Assembly: GCA_026645575.1 (NCBI GenBank) | Contig: JAPKMW010000055.1 | Span: 1-64,000 of the forward strand | Direction of reading: 5' to 3' | Length of the DNA: 64,000 nt | Source: Caldilineaceae bacterium | GTDB lineage: Bacteria; Chloroflexota; Anaerolineae; Caldilineales; Caldilineaceae | Part shown: positions 44,303 to 52,861 of the stretch, in pieces | How the letters are laid out: every line of letters begins with the position of its first letter | How positions within the stretch are numbered: the first letter of the stretch is position 1 | Made by a program: the position numbers and the translations under genes | The notes under the pieces: generated by a model | What the model was told of the DNA's origin: nothing | The model's input: the letters and a program-made list of their open reading frames with translations, nothing else | Database searches by the model: none

Positions 44303-45649
44303 ATGAAGGTGGCGCCAGAACGACTACCGCTCATTCGCTTTGAACAGGTCTCCAAACACTTTCGCCTTGACCGGCAGACCGAACGCACGGTCTTTGATCT
44401 CTTTGCGCGCCTGCTAGGGCGGCGCAAGCCACAAGAATTCTTCTGGCCGCTACAAGCTGTCAGTTTTAGCCTTTATGGCGGCACGACCACCGGCATCATC
44501 GGCGAGAATGGTTCCGGCAAGAGTACATTGCTCAAATTGATCAGCCGCATTTTGGAGCCAACCAGCGGGGTGGTGGAGATCAATGGGCGCGTCTCGGCCC
44601 TTTTGGAATTGGGCGCCGGCTTTCATCATGAGTTGACCGGGCGGGAAAATATCTTTCTCCACGCCTCGCTTTTGGGCTTGCAGCGGGCGGAGATTAACGC
44701 CGTGTTGGACAAAATTATTAGTTTTGCCGACCTCGGCCCCTTTATCGACACGCCGGTGAAGCACTATTCCTCTGGCATGTATGCGCGCCTGGGCTTTGCC
44801 ATTGCCATCTATGTCGAACCCGATGTCCTGCTGGTTGATGAGGTGCTGGCCGTTGGCGACGAAAGTTTTCAACGACGTTGTCTGGATGCCATTCACCGGC
44901 TGCAAGCGCGGGGGGTGGCGATTGTGCTGGTCTCCCACAGCTTGAACCAGGTTCTAGAATTATGCGATCACTGTATCTGGCTGGATAAAGGCAACGTGGC
45001 GGCCCTTGGCGAGACAAAAGCGGTTGTGCGCCGTTACCTGAAAGCGGTCGATGCGACAATGGCACAGCAGTTGCTGGATGAGAACAGCCGTCGTCTCTTA
45101 GCGGATGAGGAGGAGAGCGCTAACAAAGGCGGTTTGTCACGCCGCTGGGGCAATGGGCCGCTGCGCATTGAACAGGTGCAGATGATCGATGAAAACGAAC
45201 AAGTCACCTGGTCTTTCCAACCACTGACCACTGTACAGATTCGCCTCCGCTACCAGACCAGCGAGCCGGTTGCGGAACCCATCTTCAGTCTGTTGATCCA
45301 TAAATTGGACGGCCATTATCTCTGGGGCAGTAACACCTTTGAACAACCGGTGATCGCGCCCCTGCCGGTTGGCGCCGGTGAAATTGTCGTTACCGTTTCG
45401 TCCCTGGCGCTGACAGCCGGACGCTATACGCTTTCAGTGGCCGCCTATACCGTGGCTGACCCACCTTATTGGCGCAACCCCAGCGATGCCCATGAACAGA
45501 TCTATGAATTTCAGGTTGTTTCTGACTATGCGATTCATGGCGATGTCGTGATGCCCCATCAATGGCGCGACCTACGCGTGACTGGCGTTGCGCCCTCAAC
45601 CAAAACGGCTCTCCCCACAGCCCATTCCCAAGCAGTGACACCATCATGA
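44303..45649 (+). CDS. Wzt-type ABC exporter ATPase with C-terminal glycan-recognition domain
   Basis: 448 residues. Nucleotide-binding domain 1-250: Walker A IGENGSGKSTLLKLI (residues 66-80), TGRENIFLHASLLGL, signature YSSGMYARLGFAIA, Walker B PDVLLVDEVLAVGDESFQRR. Residues about 285-435 form a Wzt-C-like beta domain (GPLRIEQVQMIDENEQVTWS...LDGHYLWGSNTFEQP). In O9a-type systems this domain reads the terminal modification of the polymer before export. GAAGAGG precedes ATG. The methyltransferase gene next door overlaps its stop by ATGA, matching systems where a methyl group caps the chain and is read by Wzt. Confidence 0.92.
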   Translation: MKVAPERLPLIRFEQVSKHFRLDRQTERTVFDLFARLLGRRKPQEFFWPLQAVSFSLYGGTTTGIIGENGSGKSTLLKLISRILEPTSGVVEINGRVSALLELGAGFHHELTGRENIFLHASLLGLQRAEINAVLDKIISFADLGPFIDTPVKHYSSGMYARLGFAIAIYVEPDVLLVDEVLAVGDESFQRRCLDAIHRLQARGVAIVLVSHSLNQVLELCDHCIWLDKGNVAALGETKAVVRRYLKAVDATMAQQLLDENSRRLLADEEESANKGGLSRRWGNGPLRIEQVQMIDENEQVTWSFQPLTTVQIRLRYQTSEPVAEPIFSLLIHKLDGHYLWGSNTFEQPVIAPLPVGAGEIVVTVSSLALTAGRYTLSVAAYTVADPPYWRNPSDAHEQIYEFQVVSDYAIHGDVVMPHQWRDLRVTGVAPSTKTALPTAHSQAVTPS

Positions 45650-46623
45650 GCCAACAGGATCTCGAACATCGCTACTACGACTATCTCTACAGCAAAGGCT
45701 ACAGCAGCCGGGAAGCGCTGCACAAGGTGTTGCAGTGGTATCTCCCCTATTTCAATGGCTTTACGCGCGTTCTCGACATCGGCTGCGGCAATGGCGAATT
45801 TTTACAACTATTACGCGATGCCGGCCATGAAGCGGTCGGCGTTGACATTGATCCGGCAATGGTAGCACAGTGCCAACAGCAAGGCTTAACCGCAGTCCAG
45901 GCCGATGTACGCACCTGGCTGCCTACCCAAGCCAATCACTTTGATGCCATTTTTTCCTCCAACGTAATTGAACATTTGGCTGCCGAAACGGTCGCGACCA
46001 TTGTCGCCGGCGCCTATGAGGCGTTGCGCCCCGGCGGGCTGTTGCTGCTGGGGACGCCCAACCCTGAATCTGCCATTGTGCATCTGCACGAATATTGGCG
46101 CGACCCGACTCATGTGCGCCTCTACAGTCGGCAATTGTTGGAATTTTTCCTGCACAATGCCGGTTTTGCTCGCGTCCAGAGTGATGTCAATCGGGAAACA
46201 CACTGGGATGGCGTAGACATTATGTTGCAAGCCTTCCACAATCGTGCGCCCACTGACGCGGAACAGGAACCGCCGGTGCGCCACTACCATACGGTTGCCG
46301 ATCTGCATCCGTGGCCGCCGCCGCCCGGTGCACAAAGTTCGCTGCGACAGCGGTTGAGTTACCGCGTCCTCCATCTGGTCTTCAAAAAGTTTTTGGAGCC
46401 ATATCTTGCTGTCATGCGCGTTGATCTGGAACATCATCGGCAACATATAGTACAATTACAACAGCAGGTAGATTGGTTGCAGCGCCGGCTGATCGCCAGC
46501 ACCCAACTGACGGCGCAACAAATGCAACAACTCGGCCATAACGCCCGCTTCCTCTACCCCCCGCGCGAGGTGTTTGTGTATGGCTATAAACCGAAGGGCA
46601 GTCCAGAGTCCACAGTCGCGTAG
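45646..46623 (+). CDS. SAM-dependent methyltransferase, probable glycan-capping
   Basis: 325 residues. Class I methyltransferase: motif I VLDIGCGNGEFLQLLRDAG (residues about 39-57), acidic end of strand 2 in VGVDIDPAMV, motif IV FDAIFSSNVIEHL, then LRPGGLLLLGTPN. C-terminal about 60 residues are helical and coiled-coil-like (LEHHRQHIVQLQQQVDWLQR), as in chain-length-ruler proteins such as WbdD. ATGA overlap with wzt. By analogy it may methylate the growing end to stop elongation; that is inference. The last seven residues (SPESTVA) are encoded by the start of a heptad array. Confidence 0.85.
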   Translation: MSQQDLEHRYYDYLYSKGYSSREALHKVLQWYLPYFNGFTRVLDIGCGNGEFLQLLRDAGHEAVGVDIDPAMVAQCQQQGLTAVQADVRTWLPTQANHFDAIFSSNVIEHLAAETVATIVAGAYEALRPGGLLLLGTPNPESAIVHLHEYWRDPTHVRLYSRQLLEFFLHNAGFARVQSDVNRETHWDGVDIMLQAFHNRAPTDAEQEPPVRHYHTVADLHPWPPPPGAQSSLRQRLSYRVLHLVFKKFLEPYLAVMRVDLEHHRQHIVQLQQQVDWLQRRLIASTQLTAQQMQQLGHNARFLYPPREVFVYGYKPKGSPESTVA

Positions 46624-46786
46624 TCCGTAGTCCACAGTCGCGCAGTTCAGGGTCAAAAGTCGGAAAGCACAAAGGCGTATCATTTTCAACGCTGGTTGAC
46701 ATTGAGCAGCCCGACTTTGGACTGCGGACTCTGGGCTGCGGACTTTGGACTTTGGACTGCGGACTCTGGACTGCGGACTTTGGACT
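46599..46786. repeat. long heptad-repeat dyad
   Basis: Left array 46599-46645 (GTCCAGA, GTCCACA, GTCCGTA units), right array 46712-46786 of about ten GGACTTT/GGACTGC/GGACTCT heptads, spacer about 65 nt. The left array codes the methyltransferase C terminus; the right array ends 7 nt before the GT4 ribosome site. Confidence 0.9.
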
Positions 46787-46805
46787 AGAAACAGGAGTCA
46801 CCCTT

Positions 46806-48014
46806 TTGCGCGTCGCCGTCGTTACACCCTATCTGCCCTGGCCGGCGGATACGGGTGGGAAATTGCGTTCGTATTATTTGATTCGCGGTTTGGCCCAACA
46901 GGCTGAAACCGATTTATATACCATTTGTTATGGCCCGCCGCCGGATCCGCAGCCATTGGCGGCCTTTTGTCGGCGCGTCGAGGTGATGCCGTTACAATCG
47001 CCGCCTGTGCGCTGGCCGGTGATACGCGCTTTAAGCCAACGCTTGCCCCGCTCTGTCACCTATTTTCGCACCGCGGAAAGTATGGCGACGATTCGCCAAA
47101 AGCTGGCCGGACATTATGATCTGCTGGTGGCCGATGAGATTTCCATGGCGCCCTATCTGCTCGACCTGCCGGGCCAGGAGGCGACGCCTAAAATTGTCAT
47201 GCGCCAGAAGATCGACTACCTGCACTATGCCGAAGTGGCCGCCCATCGCCCCTGGAATCAGGACAAGGTGTTGGATTGGTTGGAGGCGGAGCGGCTCCAG
47301 CGCTTTGAGTATGCGACCATGCCCCGCTTTCATGGGGCCGTGGTCTGTTCGCAGGAAGACGCGCGAGTGGCGGCGCAACAAGGGCCAAAGTTGCCCATCG
47401 ACATCATTGTCAATGGCGCCGACACAGAATTCTTTACCCCCATGCGCCAACCCGACACCGACCCGACGTTGTTGTTGATCGGCACCATGCACTACTACCC
47501 GAATATTGACGCCACACTCTATTTTTTCGAGACCATGTATCCGGCGTTGCAACAAGCCATCCCCAACCTGAAGGTCTTGATCGTCGGTCACCTGCCGCCG
47601 CCGGAAATTCAGGCGCTGGGCAAGTTGCCCGGCGTAACTGTCACCGGCAGTGTGCCGGACGTGCGCCCCTATCTGGCGCGCAGTTGGGCGCTGGCCGTGC
47701 CGCTGCGGCTGGGGGGCGGCACCCGCTTGAAGATTGTCGAAGCGATGGCCTCCGGCGTACCGGTGGTTTCGACAACGGTTGGCGCCCAGGGCTTGGCCGC
47801 CACCGATGGGCAACAGTTGTTGGTAGCTGATGAGCCGCAACAATTTGTCCAGAAGACGGTGCGGCTGTTGCAAGATGCCCAGTTGCGTGAACAACTCGCA
47901 CAGCAAGGCGCCGACTTGGTGCAGAACGCTTATAGCTGGCAGGGGCAGGGGCGTCGTTTTGCCGATTTCTGCGCCAGGATTTGGTCGCAAGAGAGAATGA
48001 AAAATCAACAGTAA
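46806..48014 (+). CDS. GT4 glycosyltransferase
   Basis: 402 residues from the TTG start. GT-B fold: VAVVTPYLPWPADTGGKLRS, MRQKIDYLHYAEVAAHRPWN, C-terminal LLIGTMHYYPNIDATLYFFE (family-typical first strand of domain 2), VPDVRPYLARSWALAVPLRL and TRLKIVEAMASGVPVVSTT with the nucleotide-sugar Glu. The frame opens at an ATG within the heptad array, but AGGAG with 8-nt spacing points to TTG 46806, where recognisable protein begins. Followed 12 nt later by another GT4. Confidence 0.87.
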   Translation: MRVAVVTPYLPWPADTGGKLRSYYLIRGLAQQAETDLYTICYGPPPDPQPLAAFCRRVEVMPLQSPPVRWPVIRALSQRLPRSVTYFRTAESMATIRQKLAGHYDLLVADEISMAPYLLDLPGQEATPKIVMRQKIDYLHYAEVAAHRPWNQDKVLDWLEAERLQRFEYATMPRFHGAVVCSQEDARVAAQQGPKLPIDIIVNGADTEFFTPMRQPDTDPTLLLIGTMHYYPNIDATLYFFETMYPALQQAIPNLKVLIVGHLPPPEIQALGKLPGVTVTGSVPDVRPYLARSWALAVPLRLGGGTRLKIVEAMASGVPVVSTTVGAQGLAATDGQQLLVADEPQQFVQKTVRLLQDAQLREQLAQQGADLVQNAYSWQGQGRRFADFCARIWSQERMKNQQ

Positions 48015-48026
48015 GCCAATGAACAC

Positions 48027-49313
48027 ATGACTGCACAACCATTGACGATTGCACTGATTGTAAATCTCTATCCGCCCTATATTGTGGGGGGGAATGAAAT
48101 TTTGGCGCGCGATGTAACCGAAGGCTTGCGCCAGCGCGGGCACACCGTGCATGTCCTCACTGGACAGGGGTCGCAATTGCCGCAGGATGGCTTTACCCAT
48201 TCTGCGTTAGATATTGACCTGGCGCGCAAAGCCGACATCTTCCTCGGCGGGCTGCCGTTGACGATTGGGCGAGTGGTGCGTTGGCATCTCTATAACCAGC
48301 AGAGTTATCAGGGCATTCGACGAGCGTTGGCGCAATTACGCCCTGATCTGGTGATTGCCTGGAATTTGTATATGGCATCAGCGGCGCCGTTGATCGCGGC
48401 CCGTCATGCCGGTTTCCCGCTCATTGCCCATCCAGCGGACAAATGGTTGCTCTATAGCCTGCATGATCTCGGCCAGTTGGTGCCGGCCAACAATCGTAAA
48501 CAGCGCGTAGCATTGACCTTGCTCAAACGGGTCATACAACCGCCCTTGCGCCGACTGGGTCGACCTGATTATATTCTGGCCGTCTCCCAGTTTATCCGGC
48601 GGTTGCATCTACAAGCAGGGTACGCGCCGGCACAGAGTTGCGCCACCTATTTGGGTGTCCACACCGACCGCTTTACCTACCAGGCGCACCCCTTTCCCGG
48701 TCAGCGGCGCTGGCGGCTGATCTTTGCCGGCCAATTGTGGGCCGGCAAGGGGCCACAAGTTGCCATTGCGGCGCTCCATCGCCTGCGCCAACACGCCGAT
48801 CTGCCGGAGGTGGAATTGGCGATCTATGGCGGCGGCACACAAGGCTTTATTGATCATCTGCAAAAACTGATTGGGGAGTACAGCTTGCAAGAACAGGTCT
48901 TTTTACGCGGCTTTGCTGCGCAGCCGGCGCTGGCGCAAGCCTTTCATAGCCATGATCTCTTTCTCTTCTGCTCGCTCTGGGATGAGCCTTTCTCCGGTGG
49001 TTTGCTCGAAGCGCTGGGCAGCGGCTTACCCACAGTGGCGACAACCGCCGGCGGGACACCGGAAGCGGTGCAGCATGAGGTCAACGGGCTGGTGGTGCCA
49101 CCGGATGACCCGGCGGCGCTCGCCGACGCCATTGCCCGCTACATGCGTGAACCGGCCTTGTATGAACGGGTCGGCGCCCAGGCGGCGCAGGAGGTGCAGG
49201 CGAAATGGGGCTTTGACGCCTATCTGGATCGCCTGGAGGTTGTCTATCGGGCCATTGTTGCCGGTCATCGCCCCGGCGCCCCGGTTGCGATTGACCAATT
49301 GGTGAAGCTATGA
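48027..49313 (+). CDS. GT4 glycosyltransferase
   Basis: 428 residues. N-terminal IALIVNLYPPYIVGGNEILA with the GG loop of the acceptor domain, LRPDLVIAWNLYMASAAPLI, then domain 2: RLIFAGQLWAGKGPQVAIAAL, FLRGFAAQPALAQAFHSHDL and EPFSGGLLEALGSGLPTVAT with the E-x7-E nucleotide-sugar motif. It probably adds one sugar of the exported glycan. Ends in a 4-nt ATGA overlap with the next gene, so translationally coupled. Confidence 0.9.
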   Translation: MTAQPLTIALIVNLYPPYIVGGNEILARDVTEGLRQRGHTVHVLTGQGSQLPQDGFTHSALDIDLARKADIFLGGLPLTIGRVVRWHLYNQQSYQGIRRALAQLRPDLVIAWNLYMASAAPLIAARHAGFPLIAHPADKWLLYSLHDLGQLVPANNRKQRVALTLLKRVIQPPLRRLGRPDYILAVSQFIRRLHLQAGYAPAQSCATYLGVHTDRFTYQAHPFPGQRRWRLIFAGQLWAGKGPQVAIAALHRLRQHADLPEVELAIYGGGTQGFIDHLQKLIGEYSLQEQVFLRGFAAQPALAQAFHSHDLFLFCSLWDEPFSGGLLEALGSGLPTVATTAGGTPEAVQHEVNGLVVPPDDPAALADAIARYMREPALYERVGAQAAQEVQAKWGFDAYLDRLEVVYRAIVAGHRPGAPVAIDQLVKL

Positions 49314-51343
49314 ACAACAAGAAGTGGCCGGCCGGCTCACTGACGGTCTATGCCCTGTTCCTCGTGACCTGGCTCTTGATCGGGTTGGCGGCCGGCGGCT
49401 GGTTTCGCGCCTGGCCGTTGGTTTTACCGTTTCTGGTGGTGGCACTGGTGGCGATGGCGCTGGCTTGGTGGCGCCAGCCTAGCCGAGAGCGGTGGACGTT
49501 GGCTGGGCTGGTGGTTGTCGGCGGCTTGCTCTATACCCCACCGGCGGAACATTTGCCGCTTTTGGGTGATTCGGCCATTTACGTCAATGAAGCAGCCTAT
49601 CTAGTGCGCACTGGCGGTCTCAGCGGCAGCTATGAACCATTGGCGGCGCTTTCACCGGATCTCCGCGATCCCTTCTATATCTCTAACAGCGAACAGCATC
49701 CGGCGACGCCGCTCCAATCCTACGCCGGTTTCATCTATGGCGGCTACTATATCACCGATCCGGCTGGGCCAACCATCCAAGCCAGCCGGCAACCATTAAG
49801 CGAAGTCTGGATGGCGCTCTGGATGAAGTTGGTAGGCGTCTGGGGGGCGCTTTACAATACGCCGCTGTGGGGCATGGCTGGACTGGTCGTGTTGTATTTG
49901 ATTGCCCGCCGCTTTGTCACCCAACCGTTGGCGATCTGGGCAGCGTTGCTCCTGGGCGTCAGTTACCCACAAATTCATTTTTCAAAAGCGCCCTACGCTG
50001 AAATCCCCGGCCAGTTTTGGACATTGCTTGGCATTTATTTTGCGCTGTGCTGGATCGAGACGCGACGGCCGTGGCAATTGGTGACAGTGCTGCTCTGTTG
50101 GGCAACCGCCTGGTCGGGGCGGATCGATGCATTGCTACTGTTGAGCGGGGTCGGTGTGCTTGGCCTGATGGCGGCTACCTGGCGGGAAGGGAAATCACTA
50201 CGTTGGGCCATTGCCGCCACGCCGCTGTGCGCACTGCTCATCTGGCTGGCGGCCAATCGACCCTATGTTGGCGCAACCAGCGAAATCGTTCATCTGTTCT
50301 GGCCCTGGTTTGGCACGGCGCTACTGACTTTGCTCCTGGCGTTGCCGCTGGTCGTAGCCCTCTTCTGGTTTACCGGGCGATGGTGGCAACGCTGGCTACA
50401 ACGGCTGGCGCCGGCGCTCCATCTGCTGCTCTTTGCAGCCGTACTCTTTGTCGTCGGCTGGTCGACCATCCCCAACCCGTGGCGCGTGGCCGAAGTAACG
50501 CGGCGCTATCAGGAGATCGTCTGGTTTAGCAGCTACTACCTGACACCGCTCTTCTTCTGGCTGGCATTGGCGGGGATCGGCTGGCTCTTCTGGCGTGGCT
50601 ATGGGGCCAAAGAGTTACTCTTGTTGACGATGGCGTTGACGCTGAGCGCGCTCTTTTTCATAGATTACACGGTGGCGCCGGTCTATCCGGTGGCGCTGCG
50701 GCGGTTGATCAGTGATGTGTTGCCCCTGTTAAGTGTGCTGGCCGCCATTGCCGTTGAGGCGATTGCGACCCCACCCCAGCCCTTTCCAGTTTGGGGAGGG
50801 GGCCGTCTCAGGGACAAACGTTCCCTCCCCAGTTTGGGGAGCGGGAGCCCCAACAGGGCGCGGGTGGGGTTGGCATCTGTGGTGGGGTTGGTGGCGCTGG
50901 GCTGGATGGGATGGCTCGGTTGGCCAGTGGTATGGCAGGAAGAGGGCAAGGGTTCGTTGGTCTTTATTCAGGAACTACACGAAGCATTACCAGCGGATGG
51001 CGTCTTTTTCTTTGAAAATCAGGATGACAATTCATGGATTGGCTGGCTGGCGGCGCCGCTCTATTCGCTCTATGGCGATTGGGCGCTGCGCTTGGAGAGT
51101 GATGAACCAGACCTAGCGTTATTGGCGCAGGCCATCAGCGAATTTCGCGCCGGCGGACGGGCCGTTTATCTGGTGAGCCAACACAACCCACTACCGGCCA
51201 CGCTGTTACCGCCCGACCTCACTGCCACCCTTGTGTTGGAACGGCTCTGGCAATCAAGCTTGATCGGCCAGACCCGTGCGCCCTATCCCCCCCCCTACTG
51301 GGAGTTCGCCCATCCCGTTTATTTTTTTAAGATTGAGGAATGA
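49310..51343 (+). CDS. GT-C membrane glycosyltransferase-like protein with repeat-derived insert
   Basis: 677 residues, about 11-13 membrane helices. LPLLGDSAIYVNEAAYLVRT after helix 3 is the GT39/GT83-like acidic loop, and HPATPLQSYAGFIYGGYYITD follows outside. These proteins use polyprenyl-phosphate sugars on the outer face of the membrane. Residues about 487-521 (PPQPFPVWGGGRLRDKRSLP and beyond) are encoded by a C/G-rich palindromic repeat (50769-50872) in frame, between two helices. C-terminal about 100 residues are extracytoplasmic. Overlaps both neighbours (ATGA with the GT4, ATGATGATG with the methyltransferase). Confidence 0.82.
   Translation: MNNKKWPAGSLTVYALFLVTWLLIGLAAGGWFRAWPLVLPFLVVALVAMALAWWRQPSRERWTLAGLVVVGGLLYTPPAEHLPLLGDSAIYVNEAAYLVRTGGLSGSYEPLAALSPDLRDPFYISNSEQHPATPLQSYAGFIYGGYYITDPAGPTIQASRQPLSEVWMALWMKLVGVWGALYNTPLWGMAGLVVLYLIARRFVTQPLAIWAALLLGVSYPQIHFSKAPYAEIPGQFWTLLGIYFALCWIETRRPWQLVTVLLCWATAWSGRIDALLLLSGVGVLGLMAATWREGKSLRWAIAATPLCALLIWLAANRPYVGATSEIVHLFWPWFGTALLTLLLALPLVVALFWFTGRWWQRWLQRLAPALHLLLFAAVLFVVGWSTIPNPWRVAEVTRRYQEIVWFSSYYLTPLFFWLALAGIGWLFWRGYGAKELLLLTMALTLSALFFIDYTVAPVYPVALRRLISDVLPLLSVLAAIAVEAIATPPQPFPVWGGGRLRDKRSLPSLGSGSPNRARVGLASVVGLVALGWMGWLGWPVVWQEEGKGSLVFIQELHEALPADGVFFFENQDDNSWIGWLAAPLYSLYGDWALRLESDEPDLALLAQAISEFRAGGRAVYLVSQHNPLPATLLPPDLTATLVLERLWQSSLIGQTRAPYPPPYWEFAHPVYFFKIEE
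50769..50872. repeat. CCCTCCCCAGTTTGGGGAG element in coding sequence, copy 1
   Basis: Two CCAGTTTGGGGAG hairpins flanked by ACCCCACCCCAG and GGGCGCGGGTGGGGTT. Homologous to 55397-55536. Confidence 0.85.
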
Positions 51344-51345
51344 TG

Positions 51346-52134
51346 ATGGCTTTGACAAAATTCTTTACCTTGTTCAAGCGAGCGAGCCGTCAACAACAGC
51401 ATCAACCTGTAACAAGCCCCCAAGCCGCTCAGCCACATGCCCAAGGCGCCGAAAGCGCCTGGGAAAGTGGGATTGGCGAAGAAGTGGGCTTTTGGGAGTA
51501 TTGGTTAGCCAATGACGGCGCCGAGTATGCCGAAGATTTCCGCTTTCGCTTTGCCAAGGATTCCCTCCTGCAAGAGCATATTACCGCTGTGCTGCCGCTA
51601 TCCTTCGGTAAAACAGTGCAGATCCTCGATGTCGGCGCCGGGCCGTTGACCTACTTGGGCAAACAGTGGCCGGGCCATACTGTGCAAATTACGGCCATTG
51701 ATCCGTTGGCCGAAACGTATGATAAACTGTTACAAAAGTATCGGCTGACACCACCGGTCCGCACCCACCAAGGGGAGGGCGAGCGCTTAGTCGAACAGTT
51801 TGGCGAGGATCGCTTTGATCTCGTTCACGCCCGCAATTGTATTGATCATGGTTATGACCCCTGTCGGGCGATTGAACAGATGGTGGCCGTGACAAAACCA
51901 GGCGGGTTGGTCTATATGCACCATGCCGTCGATGAGGCCAAAGCCCAGAATTTTCAAGGTTTTCATCGCTGGAATTTGTTTAGCAAAGAGGGCGATCTCT
52001 TTGTGGGTAATCTGACGCGCGAAATTAATGTAAGCGCCGTGTTACAGCCACTGGCCGACGTCGAAACGCAATTATTCGACGACGGTATCTGGATGATCAA
52101 TCTGATTCGTAAGCGGGCAAAGACAGCAGGATAA
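51346..52134 (+). CDS. SAM-dependent methyltransferase
   Basis: 262 residues. Motif I VQILDVGAGPLTYLGKQWPG, VQITAIDPLAETYDKLLQKY, FDLVHARNCIDHGYDPCRAI and VTKPGGLVYMHHAVDEAKAQ. N-terminal 45 residues are Gln/Ala-rich and variable, followed by an EEVGFWEYWLANDG stretch typical of glycan or natural-product methyltransferases. Of three tandem ATGs, 51346 has the best spacing to GAGGA. The gene overlaps the upstream stop by two codons' worth. Probably methylates a sugar of the exported chain. Confidence 0.83.
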   Translation: MALTKFFTLFKRASRQQQHQPVTSPQAAQPHAQGAESAWESGIGEEVGFWEYWLANDGAEYAEDFRFRFAKDSLLQEHITAVLPLSFGKTVQILDVGAGPLTYLGKQWPGHTVQITAIDPLAETYDKLLQKYRLTPPVRTHQGEGERLVEQFGEDRFDLVHARNCIDHGYDPCRAIEQMVAVTKPGGLVYMHHAVDEAKAQNFQGFHRWNLFSKEGDLFVGNLTREINVSAVLQPLADVETQLFDDGIWMINLIRKRAKTAG

Positions 52135-52146
52135 AGGGTACCACTT

Positions 52147-52761
52147 ATGCGCATGGCAGCAGTTGAACATGCTTTGGCAACGTTGGCGCGGTTACACGTT
52201 GACTATGGAACGGCCAACAGTATTGATGTAGGCGGCACCAAACAGGTCTGGTTGAGTGTACCGCGCCGCACACCAGTGACCTTTGGCGAGCGGCTTAAAC
52301 AGCGCATTGGGCAACAATTAGGGGTCAATGTGCCAATCGCAACGACCGAGGTGATTGTAACGGATAACCCGTTGCTCACCCGTGTGCCGCGGCTGCAATT
52401 TTTTGATCGCGGCTTTAACACGGATGCGCTCGGCGCCGAGGTCGATACCACCGGCGACTTTTTGTGCGAGGAGGATGTGCGCCCCTTTCTCGACACCTTT
52501 GATCTCATCTTCTGCTTTGATACACTGGAGCATGTGAGCGATCCCTTTACCTTTTGTCGCAATCTGGTGCGCATTGCCAAGCCGGGCGGCGTGATCTACC
52601 TGGCAACGGTCTTCTCTTGGGAGTATCATCCATCGCCCCAGGATTATTACCGCTTTTCGCCGGAGGGCTTGCGCGAATGTTTTGCCCGCAGTGAAGGGAA
52701 CGTGCTAGATTATGGCTGGCATGAGAAAGAAGTTAGTGTCTACATTTGTGTACAACGGTGA
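52147..52761 (+). CDS. type-11 SAM-dependent methyltransferase
   Basis: 204 residues. DYGTANSIDVGGTKQVWLSV holds a variant of motif I. FLDTFDLIFCFDTLEHVSDP and NLVRIAKPGGVIYLATVFSW are motifs IV and post-IV, and HPSPQDYYRFSPEGLRECF is the usual substrate-side tail of sugar methyltransferases in glycan loci. Motif I is weak (IDVGGT for the usual GCGxG), so cofactor binding may differ. AAAGGG precedes ATG; 12 nt after the previous methyltransferase. Followed by an octamer dyad that may end the unit. Confidence 0.78.
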   Translation: MRMAAVEHALATLARLHVDYGTANSIDVGGTKQVWLSVPRRTPVTFGERLKQRIGQQLGVNVPIATTEVIVTDNPLLTRVPRLQFFDRGFNTDALGAEVDTTGDFLCEEDVRPFLDTFDLIFCFDTLEHVSDPFTFCRNLVRIAKPGGVIYLATVFSWEYHPSPQDYYRFSPEGLRECFARSEGNVLDYGWHEKEVSVYICVQR

Positions 52762-52841
52762 GACAGTGAGACAGTAAGTCAGTGAATCAGTGGGCGCAAT
52801 GCCTTACTGTCTCACTGTTTCACGGTTTCACTATCTCACTA
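52759..52841. repeat. octamer-repeat dyad
   Basis: GAGACAGTGAGACAGTAAGT array (52759-52790) facing CTTACTGTCTCACTGTTTCA units (52803-52841), spacer about 12 nt. Confidence 0.85.
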
Positions 52842-52861
52842 TCATAGATCGGTCTCCCACT

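Noticed and set aside
47031..48200. 389-codon minus strand frame
   Set aside because: Antisense shadow of a GT4 gene.
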